In this document: one piece after another, positions 11,242 to 21,973 of the stretch
Layout of the letters: the number at the start of each line of letters is the position of its first letter
Numbering within the stretch: the stretch's first letter is position 1
Assembly (NCBI GenBank): GCA_009733575.1
Contig: ML769428.1
Coordinates: 124,001 to 188,000, forward strand
Source: Gymnopus androsaceus JB14
Taxonomy: Eukaryota > Basidiomycota > Agaricomycetes > Agaricales > Omphalotaceae
DNA: 64,000 nucleotides
Reading direction: 5' to 3'
Program-made: the position numbers and the translations under genes
Notes under the pieces: generated by a model
Databases searched by the model: none
What the model saw: the letters and a program-made list of their open reading frames with translations, nothing else
Told to the model about the DNA's origin: nothing

Positions 11242-12934
11242 TTATGACGCCTTCTTTTTTCGCAATCCGCGGCGATTTTCAGTTGGGAAAACACATTCAC
11301 GCGAACGCCGCTGGCATTGGCTGGAAACAGAAGGATATAATTAGTACTGAGTATAGTTCTTCACAGGATTGAAAGATCGAGGGATGCGTCTGCCAGACGA
11401 AAATAATCATGGGATGATGGTCGTCGATCGTCATTAGTACCCCACAAATTAAAAGGGCTCGAAAAGAATGGCCTATGCCCACATCCCCTTTTAATGAGTC
11501 TGCTCAACCACTTACTTGCAAGTCTTTTCCACTGTCCCATCCAACCCTGCCAAAGGGGGTCCACAGGCAATCTGATATTTCTCCAGGTTAAACATTGAAA
11601 ACCAGCTTGAGACAGTGCGTTACCTTTCTCTCTGGGGATTTTATTTCGAGAACGTCAATAAAGTGGCCCGATCGGTAGCAAGGAGGAGAAACTAACTTCG
11701 ACAAAAATTACATGCCATTCCAGACACTTTTTTCTTCTCTACAGGTCTTCGATTCGCCGGAAGTGGACTGATACGCATCAAGCCCATTGGTGCGGTTTCA
11801 CCGGCACGGGTAGATTTCTCTTCTTCTGAAGGACTTGGTGCGGCCAATGGGATAATTGTAGGTGCTGGAGATGGAGCATATTCTAACTTTAGAGTGGGTG
11901 ACTCAGAATTCACCGTGCCGGAAGGACTCTGGATCGATCTTATACGCATGCTTGGCCAAGTTCCTGTAGGCGAGGGGACTAATTCAAGGTGAGGTTTAAT
12001 TCATGATTTTTGTGTAAAGGAAACCCTGACCAGTTTGATCCTTCGTAGTATGGTTAAAATCAAGTGGGACTTGAGACAAAGAGACTTCCGCTTCGGCGCA
12101 AGGTGGGGATAGAAAATCCATAAGGGGTTCGGAGCCGCTGTACATCTTCATCTGATTAACTGACTCAATATCTACTTTCAGCGGCTGAGATGCAGATTTG
12201 GGCAAAGGAACGTTGCTTGGAACCACCTTCGCAGGGAATGGGAGCTCACGGGGGTTGCCGCCGCATCCCGAGGACTAGCTAAATTAGTTACAACGCCTAT
12301 ACTCAAAGTGATAGATGCTTACCACGAAAGTGGGCTGGCATGGATTGCTATCAATTTGTGCAGCGGATTTACCGCCGCACAAGTTGATAGCAGCCATCAG
12401 CTCACTACTAACGGAAGTTATTGCAGGAGTCAACGCAGATGTAGTCGATGGCTCGATATGCAATGAGCCGTGATTGTATGTTGCAGGTGGTGGACATGAT
12501 GTGTACCCGTAATCATGAGCACCGAGATAGAACGCAGTATCGCCGAAAAATTCGCTGTATTGTGGCGCCCAATGCCGAATGCGGGCCTGGGGGAATGTGG
12601 CATAAAATCTGTCGTCTTCTTCCTGCTTAGTTTGAGCGAGCAGTGACACGCTTGAAGAGGGTTCTAGTGTTTCCGAGTAATACTATGATGAATATCCGTT
12701 AATATTGCGACGACTCTCAAATTATATACTCACCTGAACCTGCCACACTGGACAAGGGCTAGGGTAAGAAGACTCTCCGCATAACGAATCGTCCGTCTCG
12801 GTAGATGGCACAAGAACCACAGATGCCAGGTTTGCTTTCTCTCCTACATTCGCTGCGGTCCCTTGAAAATTTCTCCGTAGCTCGGGGGATGCCCGTTCCT
12901 CATGGGCTTGCAGAAAGTACGAACCAGAATTCAT
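11242..12934 (-). CDS. Transcription factor with C-terminal Zn2Cys6 cluster
   Basis: Zn2Cys6 proteins are fungal DNA-binding regulators. The start ATG at 12932-12934 opens a Ser/Pro-rich region with no recognised domain (about 330 residues over exons separated by introns near 12733-12680, 12320-12275 and 12010-11965). The cluster is at the very end: ACNFC, then a micro-exon of 8 nt at 11624-11631, then the exon 11516-11571 (IACGPPLAGLDGTVEKTC), a 195-nt intron, and the exon 11242-11320 (NQCQRRSRECVF, tail GLRKKKAS). Joined, the spacing is C-x2-C-x6-C, then C-x2-C-x6-C, the complete set of six cysteines. C-terminal placement is less common than N-terminal but occurs in mushroom fungi. Target genes cannot be inferred. 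Confidence 0.85.
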
Positions 12935-13022
12935 AGCAGAGATTTGTTCAGCGAGATGTTAGTTGATGCGCTGAATGATCCTGTCATTCGGGGGAGAGGA
13001 ATGAAGGTCGCGTTTTTACTGG

Positions 13023-13030
13023 TTATATAA
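13023..13030 (-). promoter_or_regulatory. TATA-like box of the zinc-cluster gene
   Basis: TTATATAA lies 89 bp upstream of the start codon on the minus strand, a usual distance for a TATA element plus a short leader. Confidence 0.4.
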
Positions 13031-15891
13031 GTAGTTTCTAGGAACGGGCGGACCAAGGCGGAAGGGTCGGCTACCAGCGCTGACTCGGAACTCCTGAATA
13101 ATGTTCAGTGATTACAGTCTCCATCATCTGACAGTACGAATGTGGTTAGTAGGTACCGTAACTGAGGGACTGACGAGTCCCAGATTCAGCTTTGATCCAA
13201 CGCTTGCTGAAGTCTTGATGTTCTGGAAGTACAGATGATGTATTTGGTTGGTCGCTTGCTTATTGAATTCCTCCAAAAACCCACGTTGTAGACGCTATGC
13301 AATGCTGAATAGATGTGAGAATGTTATTAAGGTTTTGAACATATAAAGAATTGGGCCAACCTGTCGGATGTACAGATAAGCTGTTTGCATGTTATGTCAC
13401 AAGCATCGGTGCTTTTAGCTTTGACAGAAATATTGTCCATACATTAACTCTGACAGATAGTCTGAGGCGACCCCAAGCATATCCACTGACAAAACAAATA
13501 TAATTTCCGAAAGAAAACGGACAGGCAGACATGTACCATCAGCCTAAATCGTGAATGGAATAGTGCGGGACGAACGAACCGGAATCGAGCTGAATGGTTA
13601 CCCAGTTCGGATTTGATTGCGTGCCAACCCTACGCCTCCTAGCAGAGGCTGAACTGCGCCTTGTCCATCCTGACCTGGATATATATGGGTGATAAACCGG
13701 ACGTCGAACAAAATGCCCAGAAAATTGTACCGAGCTCAAAAAATTTATCTTTCTGGGAAATGTACATGTTCCAGCAACGTGTCGGATGAATCATGAGGCA
13801 GCGGGAAATAAGTTAAGAACTACTTGTTGTGCATTGTACCAAATTCTTGGCATAGTACTCTAAAGCAGACAATAAGAGCGATTACTACGAGAGACCTCGA
13901 GAGTTACATTCATCACTGTCGATTCGGAAGAATGGGCTAAGATCAATGTACCGAGTCCTCGAGAGTGCTTGTCTTTTTCTTCCCGAAAAGTGACACGAAA
14001 GATGTAAAGCCTAATTGCATGGCCATGATGATGGAGTATGAGGCTGAATTCTGCGTAAAATCCAGTGATAATATTGCCAGAAAACACGCCAATCACGGAC
14101 CTACAAGTTCAATGAATGAGTACTAGACCTCGAGGCTTGGAATATGTATGCAGGAAGATGTATGCAGCATGCGTACCTGGGTGCAGGATCATTGACACTG
14201 CACTTGAGCCTGCATACGATCGAAGAGATAGTACACAGACGCTGGACCGGGCTAGCCTTTTGATAGTCGGGTCTCTCCGATCCCGTGATCCGAGAATATC
14301 ATTCTCACGGTTATTTCATTCCGAAGTGCTTCAAATTGCTTGACTCTACTCTGGAGGAGTAGGAGAGGCAGAGCAGCTTGAGCGTGAGCCTTGGTAATAT
14401 GTTGATCATGTGGTATTTGTGTCCCGGCGGTACATAGGTCATCGACACTACCTCGACAGCCATTTATTCGGATTATTCCTTAGGTATCATGATCAGATAA
14501 ACAAACCTAAAGAACCTTAATTTTTTTTTTGAATAATCAGTTATGTAAATGTTATTCAATGACATTGTATAGTTTATCTCGTTCGTTCCCGAATCAGAAT
14601 CTAGTTGTTTCCTGTTGTTCGCCATGTAAGCATGTATCTCCATGCTGCGCTCTAGTAATTACCGCATGCTAGCTCCAACGGAGCGAACATCTACAACCAA
14701 TTTTCCGCCCCTCCCCCTACTACAAACATATATTACTGAGAACTGGCGAAGTCACTAAGTTCCCTCCAAGGCGATGGATTTTTTTACGCATATAGTATGC
14801 TGTTGATTTCGATGATCAGGCGCCTCACACCCTTTTCTCGTTCAACTCCGAAGAAGATTTTTACAATGTTTCAGGTAGTATAGTATGGCATGTCCAGTCA
14901 ATCTGAGACGTGTACGGTTTGTACAGTATGTACCAGTTCAGGACCAGTCGAATAAGTATGATAGGAGAGATTTGAACCATATGGCAAAATACGGGTGCTG
15001 TTACACACGGCCCTCACAGGTTCGCAAATATTTAATGCGTAAGTGGAGGTAGGGATTCGGGACTGCTAAACAGCCATGACTACTGGTTTTGTCGCGCGAT
15101 CGTCAGGTTCCTGGTATGGGTGCCAACCTCTTCGCAGCGCTTCCCGCAGTAAGTATACTGTCAAGGGAATGGTGTTACGCGTGCAAACCTTTCAAAAAGA
15201 CGTTCATCGGCTCACAAACGAGTCGAAGGCTCTCGATTGAGGTACTTATCCGGCAACTATTCAGATGGAGACATTGAGATGAATAAGGTATCGTAGGAGC
15301 ATAACATCTTGGAAGCTCCCGGGGCTTAAGCGGTTCTTTGCGCACACACGCTTACAAGCTCACCAGTAAGGCGCGGACTCTGGGACTACGCCTTCAATGT
15401 AGCAGCTACGTCTTGTCGATGTAGCTTGCCTTAACCCGATGGATATGTCATCAGCTTTACAGAGCTTTACATGGCTCTCTTCATGTATTCGCCTATAAAA
15501 TTTTTGAAGTCCGTTTTGTCCCTTATGCCAACGAAAACTTGTGTTACGATTTCTCAAAATTCCTAATTCGTTGTGGATTTCCGCCCTATAGGATTCTCGA
15601 AATTGCAAAAATTGCGGCCCCATCCACGACCTTTTGATGCAGCGAGCAAATAACATTCCCAATTGGTTTCCAATTCCAATTATACGACAGGCATTTTTTC
15701 TAAAATAATAAATTTAAAAAAAGAGGTAGGCTTTACGTATCATCCTGTTGTACCATTACTTACGACCGCTAGTTCAGTAACGCGTAACGCTGGAAAAATT
15801 CTGAAACCGCCACGAATTCTTTTCAGATTTTTTTGATTTCATTTTGACTTTCACACTGAACTTGACCGAAAAATTCAAGTTCACCCGTTAA
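13031..15891. other. Gene-poor stretch, nothing recognised
   Basis: Only short, unsupported open frames on both strands. No introns, domain motifs or RNA genes could be linked into a model. Confidence 0.45.
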
Positions 15892-16237
15892 AGGCCCCCA
15901 GAAACTCCCCCTAACCCTTGTCCGGCCAAGCGGCCTCAAGTACACTATTTCGGACACGGCCTTGATGTGAAAAAATCGAAATGAAATCCAAAAGTAATCC
16001 TGAGCGAGCCCTACTGCCAGCCTCTGTACACTTTCAAGAGACTGGAACATGTTCTTCGGTGCTTCAGTGCTTCATGCTCATGCTTCTTTAGCCGAGATAC
16101 TTACATTTTCTCAGCTCAGGAGTCGGAGTCAGCCCTCGCGCGCCAATCTAAAGTACGCTATATGGGACAGGGAAGCAATTTTTTTGGCCTCAAATACGGT
16201 ATTCCGGACAAAGGTTGGCGGTAGTTTCTGGGGGCCT
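15892..16237. mobile_element. 346-bp terminal-inverted-repeat element (MITE-like)
   Basis: The left end at 15892-15925 and the reverse complement of 16204-16237 match in 30 of 34 positions (starting AGGCCCCCAGAAACT and ending TTGTCCGG). Just inside each end a GGCCTCAA.TAC..TATT.CGGAC segment also recurs in direct orientation. There is no transposase frame inside. Target-site duplication is unclear. Confidence 0.6.
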
Positions 16238-16266
16238 CCATTAATCATTTCGTTGTCTCACAGCGC

Positions 16267-16909
16267 TAGGGTAGCGTGAATAATTATTTAGGATGTTACT
16301 AACACTGTTATTAACGTCGACCAGAGGGCATTTTTCACACGGAGTAACAAGCTCTCTAGAACGTGAATAACAAGTGAAATATTCAAAAATTCGCATGTTA
16401 ATGATAATAGCTCCTCCAAGGCTCATACACAAGACCAATCAACGGTTTCACTAGTATGGCTATTACCTTTCGCCCCTGTTGCCACCGAATCACGTTCCAA
16501 GAACGCTTCAAACACCGGCTGAAGGTCCGCCACACTTGGTATGACCTCCAACAGAAGTCTGGACCCAAGCCTAACGTTCCCATTGACATACCACAAAAAA
16601 ATGACACGCCCATCTCGGGAGTCGGCAGCTGCCTCGATTTCACCTTCATTGTGATTCAACGCATCACGGAGATATATATTCCGGGCTACTTCAACAGGAG
16701 GGGCCTGAAGCAATATACGTTCAGTAAACCATAAATTCGAGCTAGTGTACTGACATCGCGCGATGAAGAAGCACAGGATTCAAATTCTCCGTGCCTCCCT
16801 AGAATTTTAACATTCTTAACATAGCGATTCAAAGGTCCATGTTATTAACATGTTATTAACTATATGAATTAACATATGTGAATAATTTTCAAATATTCAC
16901 GCTACCCTA
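16267..16909. mobile_element. 643-bp terminal-inverted-repeat element, probable non-autonomous DNA transposon
   Basis: TAGGGTAGCGTGAATA at 16267-16282 is repeated exactly as its reverse complement at 16894-16909. Removing the outer TA on each side leaves GGGTAGCG...CGCTACCC flanked by TA, compatible with a TA target duplication. Subterminal GTTATTAAC motifs occur at 16307, 16841 and 16852, with GTTACTAAC at 16295; these may be transposase-binding sites. A 96-codon open frame on the minus strand (16423-16713) inside is of unknown origin and is not a recognised transposase. Confidence 0.6.
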
Positions 16910-18877
16910 AACCTAGCAGCGTGCGCACGCAAGCATCGTAGAGTCTATACTCATTATTCACTCACTTTTTTTTTGTTTGAACAGGCCGACTGTCAGCATT
17001 CAAATCCTAGTACTATGGGAGGCTGGCTACTCGACCACATAAGGGTTTACCTGGCACATGAGCTATACACGTATGTACAGTACGAAAGGATGTCGTGTAA
17101 GTAGAAAAGGGTCTTGCGCGCATTTTGAGCACAGTCCCAGGATTTTCCAATGAAAACTGAGCTCATACCGAATATTTTTCGGAGGATGGGTCCAAATCCG
17201 GCAAAGATAGGGATCCCGGTCAATAGAGCATCGAGAACTGCAAATAAATTTCAAAAAATACAAATAAAACGGGAGGTGCTTCAGCTAACTGTATGAGATG
17301 AAATACCAAAGTTGCACATCATTGGACTAAGTCCTCATCTTGCATAGACGGTAACCGTCCTCTATGAGGGCGGATAGCGAGGTTTTGCCTGCAAACTGAT
17401 CTTTGATCTTTCGCATAGAAGGCTTGGTCACCAAGCTACATCTTGCAGTGAGTCGAGGCCTTTTCTAGGTCATAACATTGATTTCAAGAGAAACTGTATA
17501 AATATTGGAAAATGCTGCCAAGTAATCAGAGCTAGTAGTACTAGGAGGCTCTCAAAACATTCCCCAGCATGTAGATGAAGGTCGCAGAGACTTCATTGTT
17601 GCCAGGAAATAGACGGTCGTGGTGATTCAGGTTCGTCTTTCCAAAAAATGGCTTGAGAAATCACTTTTTTATGGCATCTCGCGCCGATATCCGATCAACC
17701 ATGACTCCGAAGGAGCTTTCATGCACCTCCACCGCTTGTTTGGAGCTTCGTCGTATGCTACTCTACAATATAGAAGCCTTTCTGGACCGACCCAAACCCT
17801 GTGGACAGTTGTAGGTACCGTGTGGCCGGGTACTAGGGAGTGGCCGAGAAGCCAGCCTCACATAGTACTTACTACCTTCATTCATGCCATATAAAATACT
17901 AGCGAATAACTAGCAATAGGTACTACATTACATTAAGGCGCAAACTTCAAGCTCCTAGGGGGTTGGGATTCAGCGGCCTCGGAACTAGACTCGGACTGAC
18001 TCTTTGTTTTGTTCGATTCTCTGACACAGATATCTTGGGTGTGTAGTGCATACGGTGTTTTCACCAGTGATCGATGTTTGAATTTTTGACTTGAAGCATC
18101 ATTGTGCTGCGAACAGCGGAGGATTCCGAATATATATATATATATAATCGTGCAGCTACTGCAGCTACTTCCCACCCTGTGACTAGATCCACCACTATTT
18201 ATGTACGACTGGTACGGCTCGGTACTAGCGGGAAGGGGGAGTGAAGCAAACTTGTATAAATCCCTCGTACACACAATGCGATAGCTAAGATTAATAGACG
18301 CAACGGGCGGCAACGGTCATGATGGGAAAATCAATTGGCAGAATCTCGATGAATGAAGCAAAGCAAGTATAAAAATATACGGTGCAAAGATATTCATTAT
18401 GCAAGGCAAGTCCTGGATATCTAGTGGATTCATGCATCTCGACGATTGAAAGTATAACAATAGCTCAGCAATGCTACCATAATTGTGCAACTCTGAGTCC
18501 ATTCGGAATGAAAGCAAAGCAGGCGAAGATACCCTCTCTCAAAGTGCATGCAAGTCTTGCCTCCTGCCTCTCGTGTTCCTTTGATCCTTCTTTCAATGTA
18601 TAAATGATATCATATTAAGATATCCAATCCTACATAGTTATGTATTAACCCAGTTAAACAGGAAGAGTAACCCAATAAAACAAAAAAGAGGAGTATGATA
18701 TAGTATAGTATAGTATTGGCCATAGAATCCAGAAACCCAGCTAGCCAGCCTGGTAGGGGCATATATCATAGTAACTTTCGCCGCTGTGTAACTAGTGAAA
18801 GTCAAGATCATGACGAAGCCTCTGTCTGGCTGCCTGTTGATTCCAAGTCCCAGCCTAGGTTCCCTTCACGTCACTGC
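16910..18877. other. Gene-poor stretch with microsatellites
   Basis: No gene recognised. Contains a (TA)8 tract at 18131-18146 and a TATAG-type microsatellite near 18695-18716. Confidence 0.45.
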
Positions 18878-21582
18878 TTAGCGCTCAGCCTTTAATTCAT
18901 CCGTATCCATATCGCTACCACTCGCTCCCAACGCCCACTCATCATCCTCCTCTAACCCATTCATCCCCAACCCCACACCCGCAGACACAGACGGAATCTT
19001 GGCGCCCCTCTTCCGTAAGAACCCCACTGCTTCTGTCGCGTAACGCCAGCCCTGTCCCTGCGTATTCTCGTTCCCACTACCGTTCAGATTGCCGTGCATG
19101 TTTACATTCATATCCCCGGTCCCGTTAGCGTTCAAATCCCGGTTATTAGCATTACCTACAACCGACCCTAGCGAACCCTCCCTCACCTCGAATCCACCAT
19201 AAACCTCAGCCAAATGGGCACTCGCTCTGATCTTCAATTTGCCCTTCCTCTCCCCCGCGCGCTCAAGATGATCAAAAAACGCCGCCAAAGCCTTCACAGC
19301 TTCAACTCGCGCGCGGAGGACGTGTCGCATGATTCGACGAGTAGGGGGACGACGTCTGGAGGGAGCCGAAGGTAAGGATGATGATGATGAGGAGAAAGAA
19401 CGTGTGTTGGTGGTTAGGTTCACCGGGGGTTCTTGCTCACTTGGCAGAACCAAGTTGGGGTTTGGCAGGAGCTGTATGATATTATTAGTATGATTTGGGG
19501 ACTCCGAGGAGGGGGAAACGTCGGCGCTAGTGCCAGTAGTGTTATCGCTTGGCGCTGATGATATGGTCGATGTTGTTGGCGGAAGTATCCGAGTTTGCGT
19601 GGGTTTAGATGTCTTGTTTTCGGGTTCAGATTCGGGACTAGGTCTCTGCACCCATGGATTCTCTTTCGGTATACTCGGAGTTGTATACGGGGATAGAGCG
19701 GCGAGCGAGAGATCCCATTTCTTTGGCGCCCAAACCCCGATGAGGACACGCCAGGCGGCAATAAAGCGTCTTGCACTAAGGATGCAGAGAGGGAGGAGAT
19801 TATTCAGTGTCACAAGGAAAAAAGAAAAACAGCATACGCTTCATAATTGGCTAGATGAGGGAGTCAATGAATGTCTGTTCCTGACAACCACAGATAGATA
19901 GATAGCCTACCATTAATCATCCTATTATGATAAACCGCAAACATCCAAACCGTCCCCGCAGCGATCATTGCCCCAGTCGGGGTATACCACAACAACGCCC
20001 ATAAAAAGAAAAATGCTGCGGGATATATCAAAAACAATGATACCAGCCCGAAAGCCACTTTATTCTGAGCTTGGGTTTCTTCTTCGTCTTGCACCAAATG
20101 CGCACCAAAGCGACCCATGATGTATACCGGTAGGTGGATGATGAGAGGAAAAAGGAAGAATGGGAGATGCATTAGGGAGCTACAGGTGTCACGGATGAAA
20201 ATAAGGAGGGTGAGCAGACGGCTGGGGAGGGCGACGGGTTTGTTAGGGTCGAGATCTCGAGGGAGTGGTAATGTGGAAAGGATGGAGTTGGTGAGGTTTG
20301 TGGATTGGAGCAGGGAGTAGTATTCGAGTAGACGGTGCCGGACGGTGTTGAAGTTTGGTGTGAGGCCGGAGGTGGAGAAGATATCGACTAGTCTGTATAG
20401 TATGATATTGTGTGTAAGTGACAGTGAGCTGCGAGAACCTCTCTTGAACGTACGTCTGCGAGATTGCGACAAATTCATCAAGGTTGATCGAACCTTCCCT
20501 CGCCCAGAGGATATCACGCGCCATTCGTGCGGCATAAATGGTATCCCTGGAGAAATGTTTTAGACAGGCGCGGACCTCTCTAGGTTGAGCAAACGTACCA
20601 ATCAGGACCATTTACAGTGTGCGTCACCAGCTCAGTTTCAATAGCTTGGCTGAGTTGTTTAGCAGCAGCTCGCGGAGCACCTTCCACATCTGAGAAAAAC
20701 TGTTCCTTGTATGGGTCCATGGAGATTGGTTGACCGAACCTTAAGTGACAGTCAACATCGAAGGTATAAAATTTGCAAGAGTCCTCACTCTACAATCACC
20801 TATTAGAAACGGCGTTAGCTTGGCTCATAAATAACAAGGAAAACAGTACGGCTACTCACGCTACTCCGATACTTCGACTTGTTCGTATACACAATCGCAA
20901 CCGGTACAATCTTAACCTCCTGTGTCGTGTTACACTTGCCCGGATTCTCTTTTGCATATTTCGTATATTCAAGTGCAGCCCATGCAGCTCCATCTTTTAT
21001 TTGCATGATCCTCGGCTCAGTGTAACTAGTACCTTCCGGGAACAAAGCTACAGCGTAGCCCTTTGACAAAGCTTCAAAAGTCCCCCGAAAAAGGACTTGA
21101 CGGTCTTTGGACTTGCGTTCGACGGGGATGTTGCCTGAGGATAGGAGGACTTGACGCATTGATGGGGTTTGCGAACAGGGAGGCTGGATTTTGGGATAGA
21201 TATTAGCGACGAGAGAAAAATGCGAAGTTGAGGACGTACCTTTACTCCAATAATGCAATATCCTCTGATTCGGAAACGTTGAAGCTATGAGATGAGACAA
21301 AAGTTATTCGCTTCGTTCTACTACGAATCCGAGCTTGGTTGACCCACACAAAATTACCGGGTCCAGCATCATATTATGGTGAGTAGCCGTGCTGCGCATT
21401 ATTATAAGTAAGACACACGCCGCAAATATTCAAGGGACAAACATAATAATTGGCCCCGTTTGGGGTACATTGTCACCTCCAACCACCCGAATCTCAGAAA
21501 AGAAGGAAGAAGCTGCGAGACCGGAGAGATGGCGAATTAGACGGTGAAGGAGAAAATAGTCGTTTCCTGCGGCCGACGACAT
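18878..21582 (-). CDS. PlsC-family acyltransferase (glycerol-3-phosphate / DHAP acyltransferase type)
   Basis: Enzymes of this family acylate glycerol-3-phosphate or related acceptors at the ER membrane, the entry to phospholipid and triacylglycerol synthesis. I start at the ATG at 21580-21582 (MSSAAGNDYF). IRVVGGDNVPQTGPIII joins over a short intron to TATHHNMMLDP, which contains the catalytic H-x4-D. Downstream are LLSSGNIPVERKSKDRQVLF and ALFPEGTSYTEPRIMQIKDG, the substrate-binding FPEG motif, then VKIVPVAIVYTNKSKYRS. The C-terminal half has two strongly hydrophobic segments (LLTLLIFIRDTCSSLMHLPF; VSLFLIYPAAFFFLWALLWY), followed by a long low-complexity, Asn/Gly/Ser-rich tail ending ELKAER. 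Several introns. Both acyltransferase motifs are intact, so it is probably active; the exact acyl acceptor cannot be told from sequence. Confidence 0.85.
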
Positions 21583-21973
21583 CCTCGAGGCACTGGTAGA
21601 CGGTGATGACGGTTCAGGTCAACAAGCCAAAAACGGCTCGCGCTTAACGCTAAAGTAAGCGCGCGCGCCACGAAGGTCCAAGCGTTACAAAAGCGTAACG
21701 CGTTAAAGATCCCAACTTGACTGAATTTGGGCTTGTTAGTGCCAGCCATTCCTTGTAAAGCTTCTCAAACCAACTGAATGTTTCTTTATAGAAGAAGAGA
21801 AAGCCGCCTCGGTACCGAATCCAAAAGCTTTCATATCGGAAGAATTCATCAAAATCCATACAGACGCGACACGAATAGTAAAGGCAACAACGAATAGCCT
21901 GGGAAATTTCTATTGCTACAAAATGGTGTGCTACAGTTTACTAGCAGCTCAGAAAGAAGTGAGAAGGCCAGAT

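Noticed and set aside
12935..18877. Protein genes in the gene-poor stretch
   Set aside because: All open frames there are under about 100 codons, lack recognisable motifs and do not connect through plausible splice sites.
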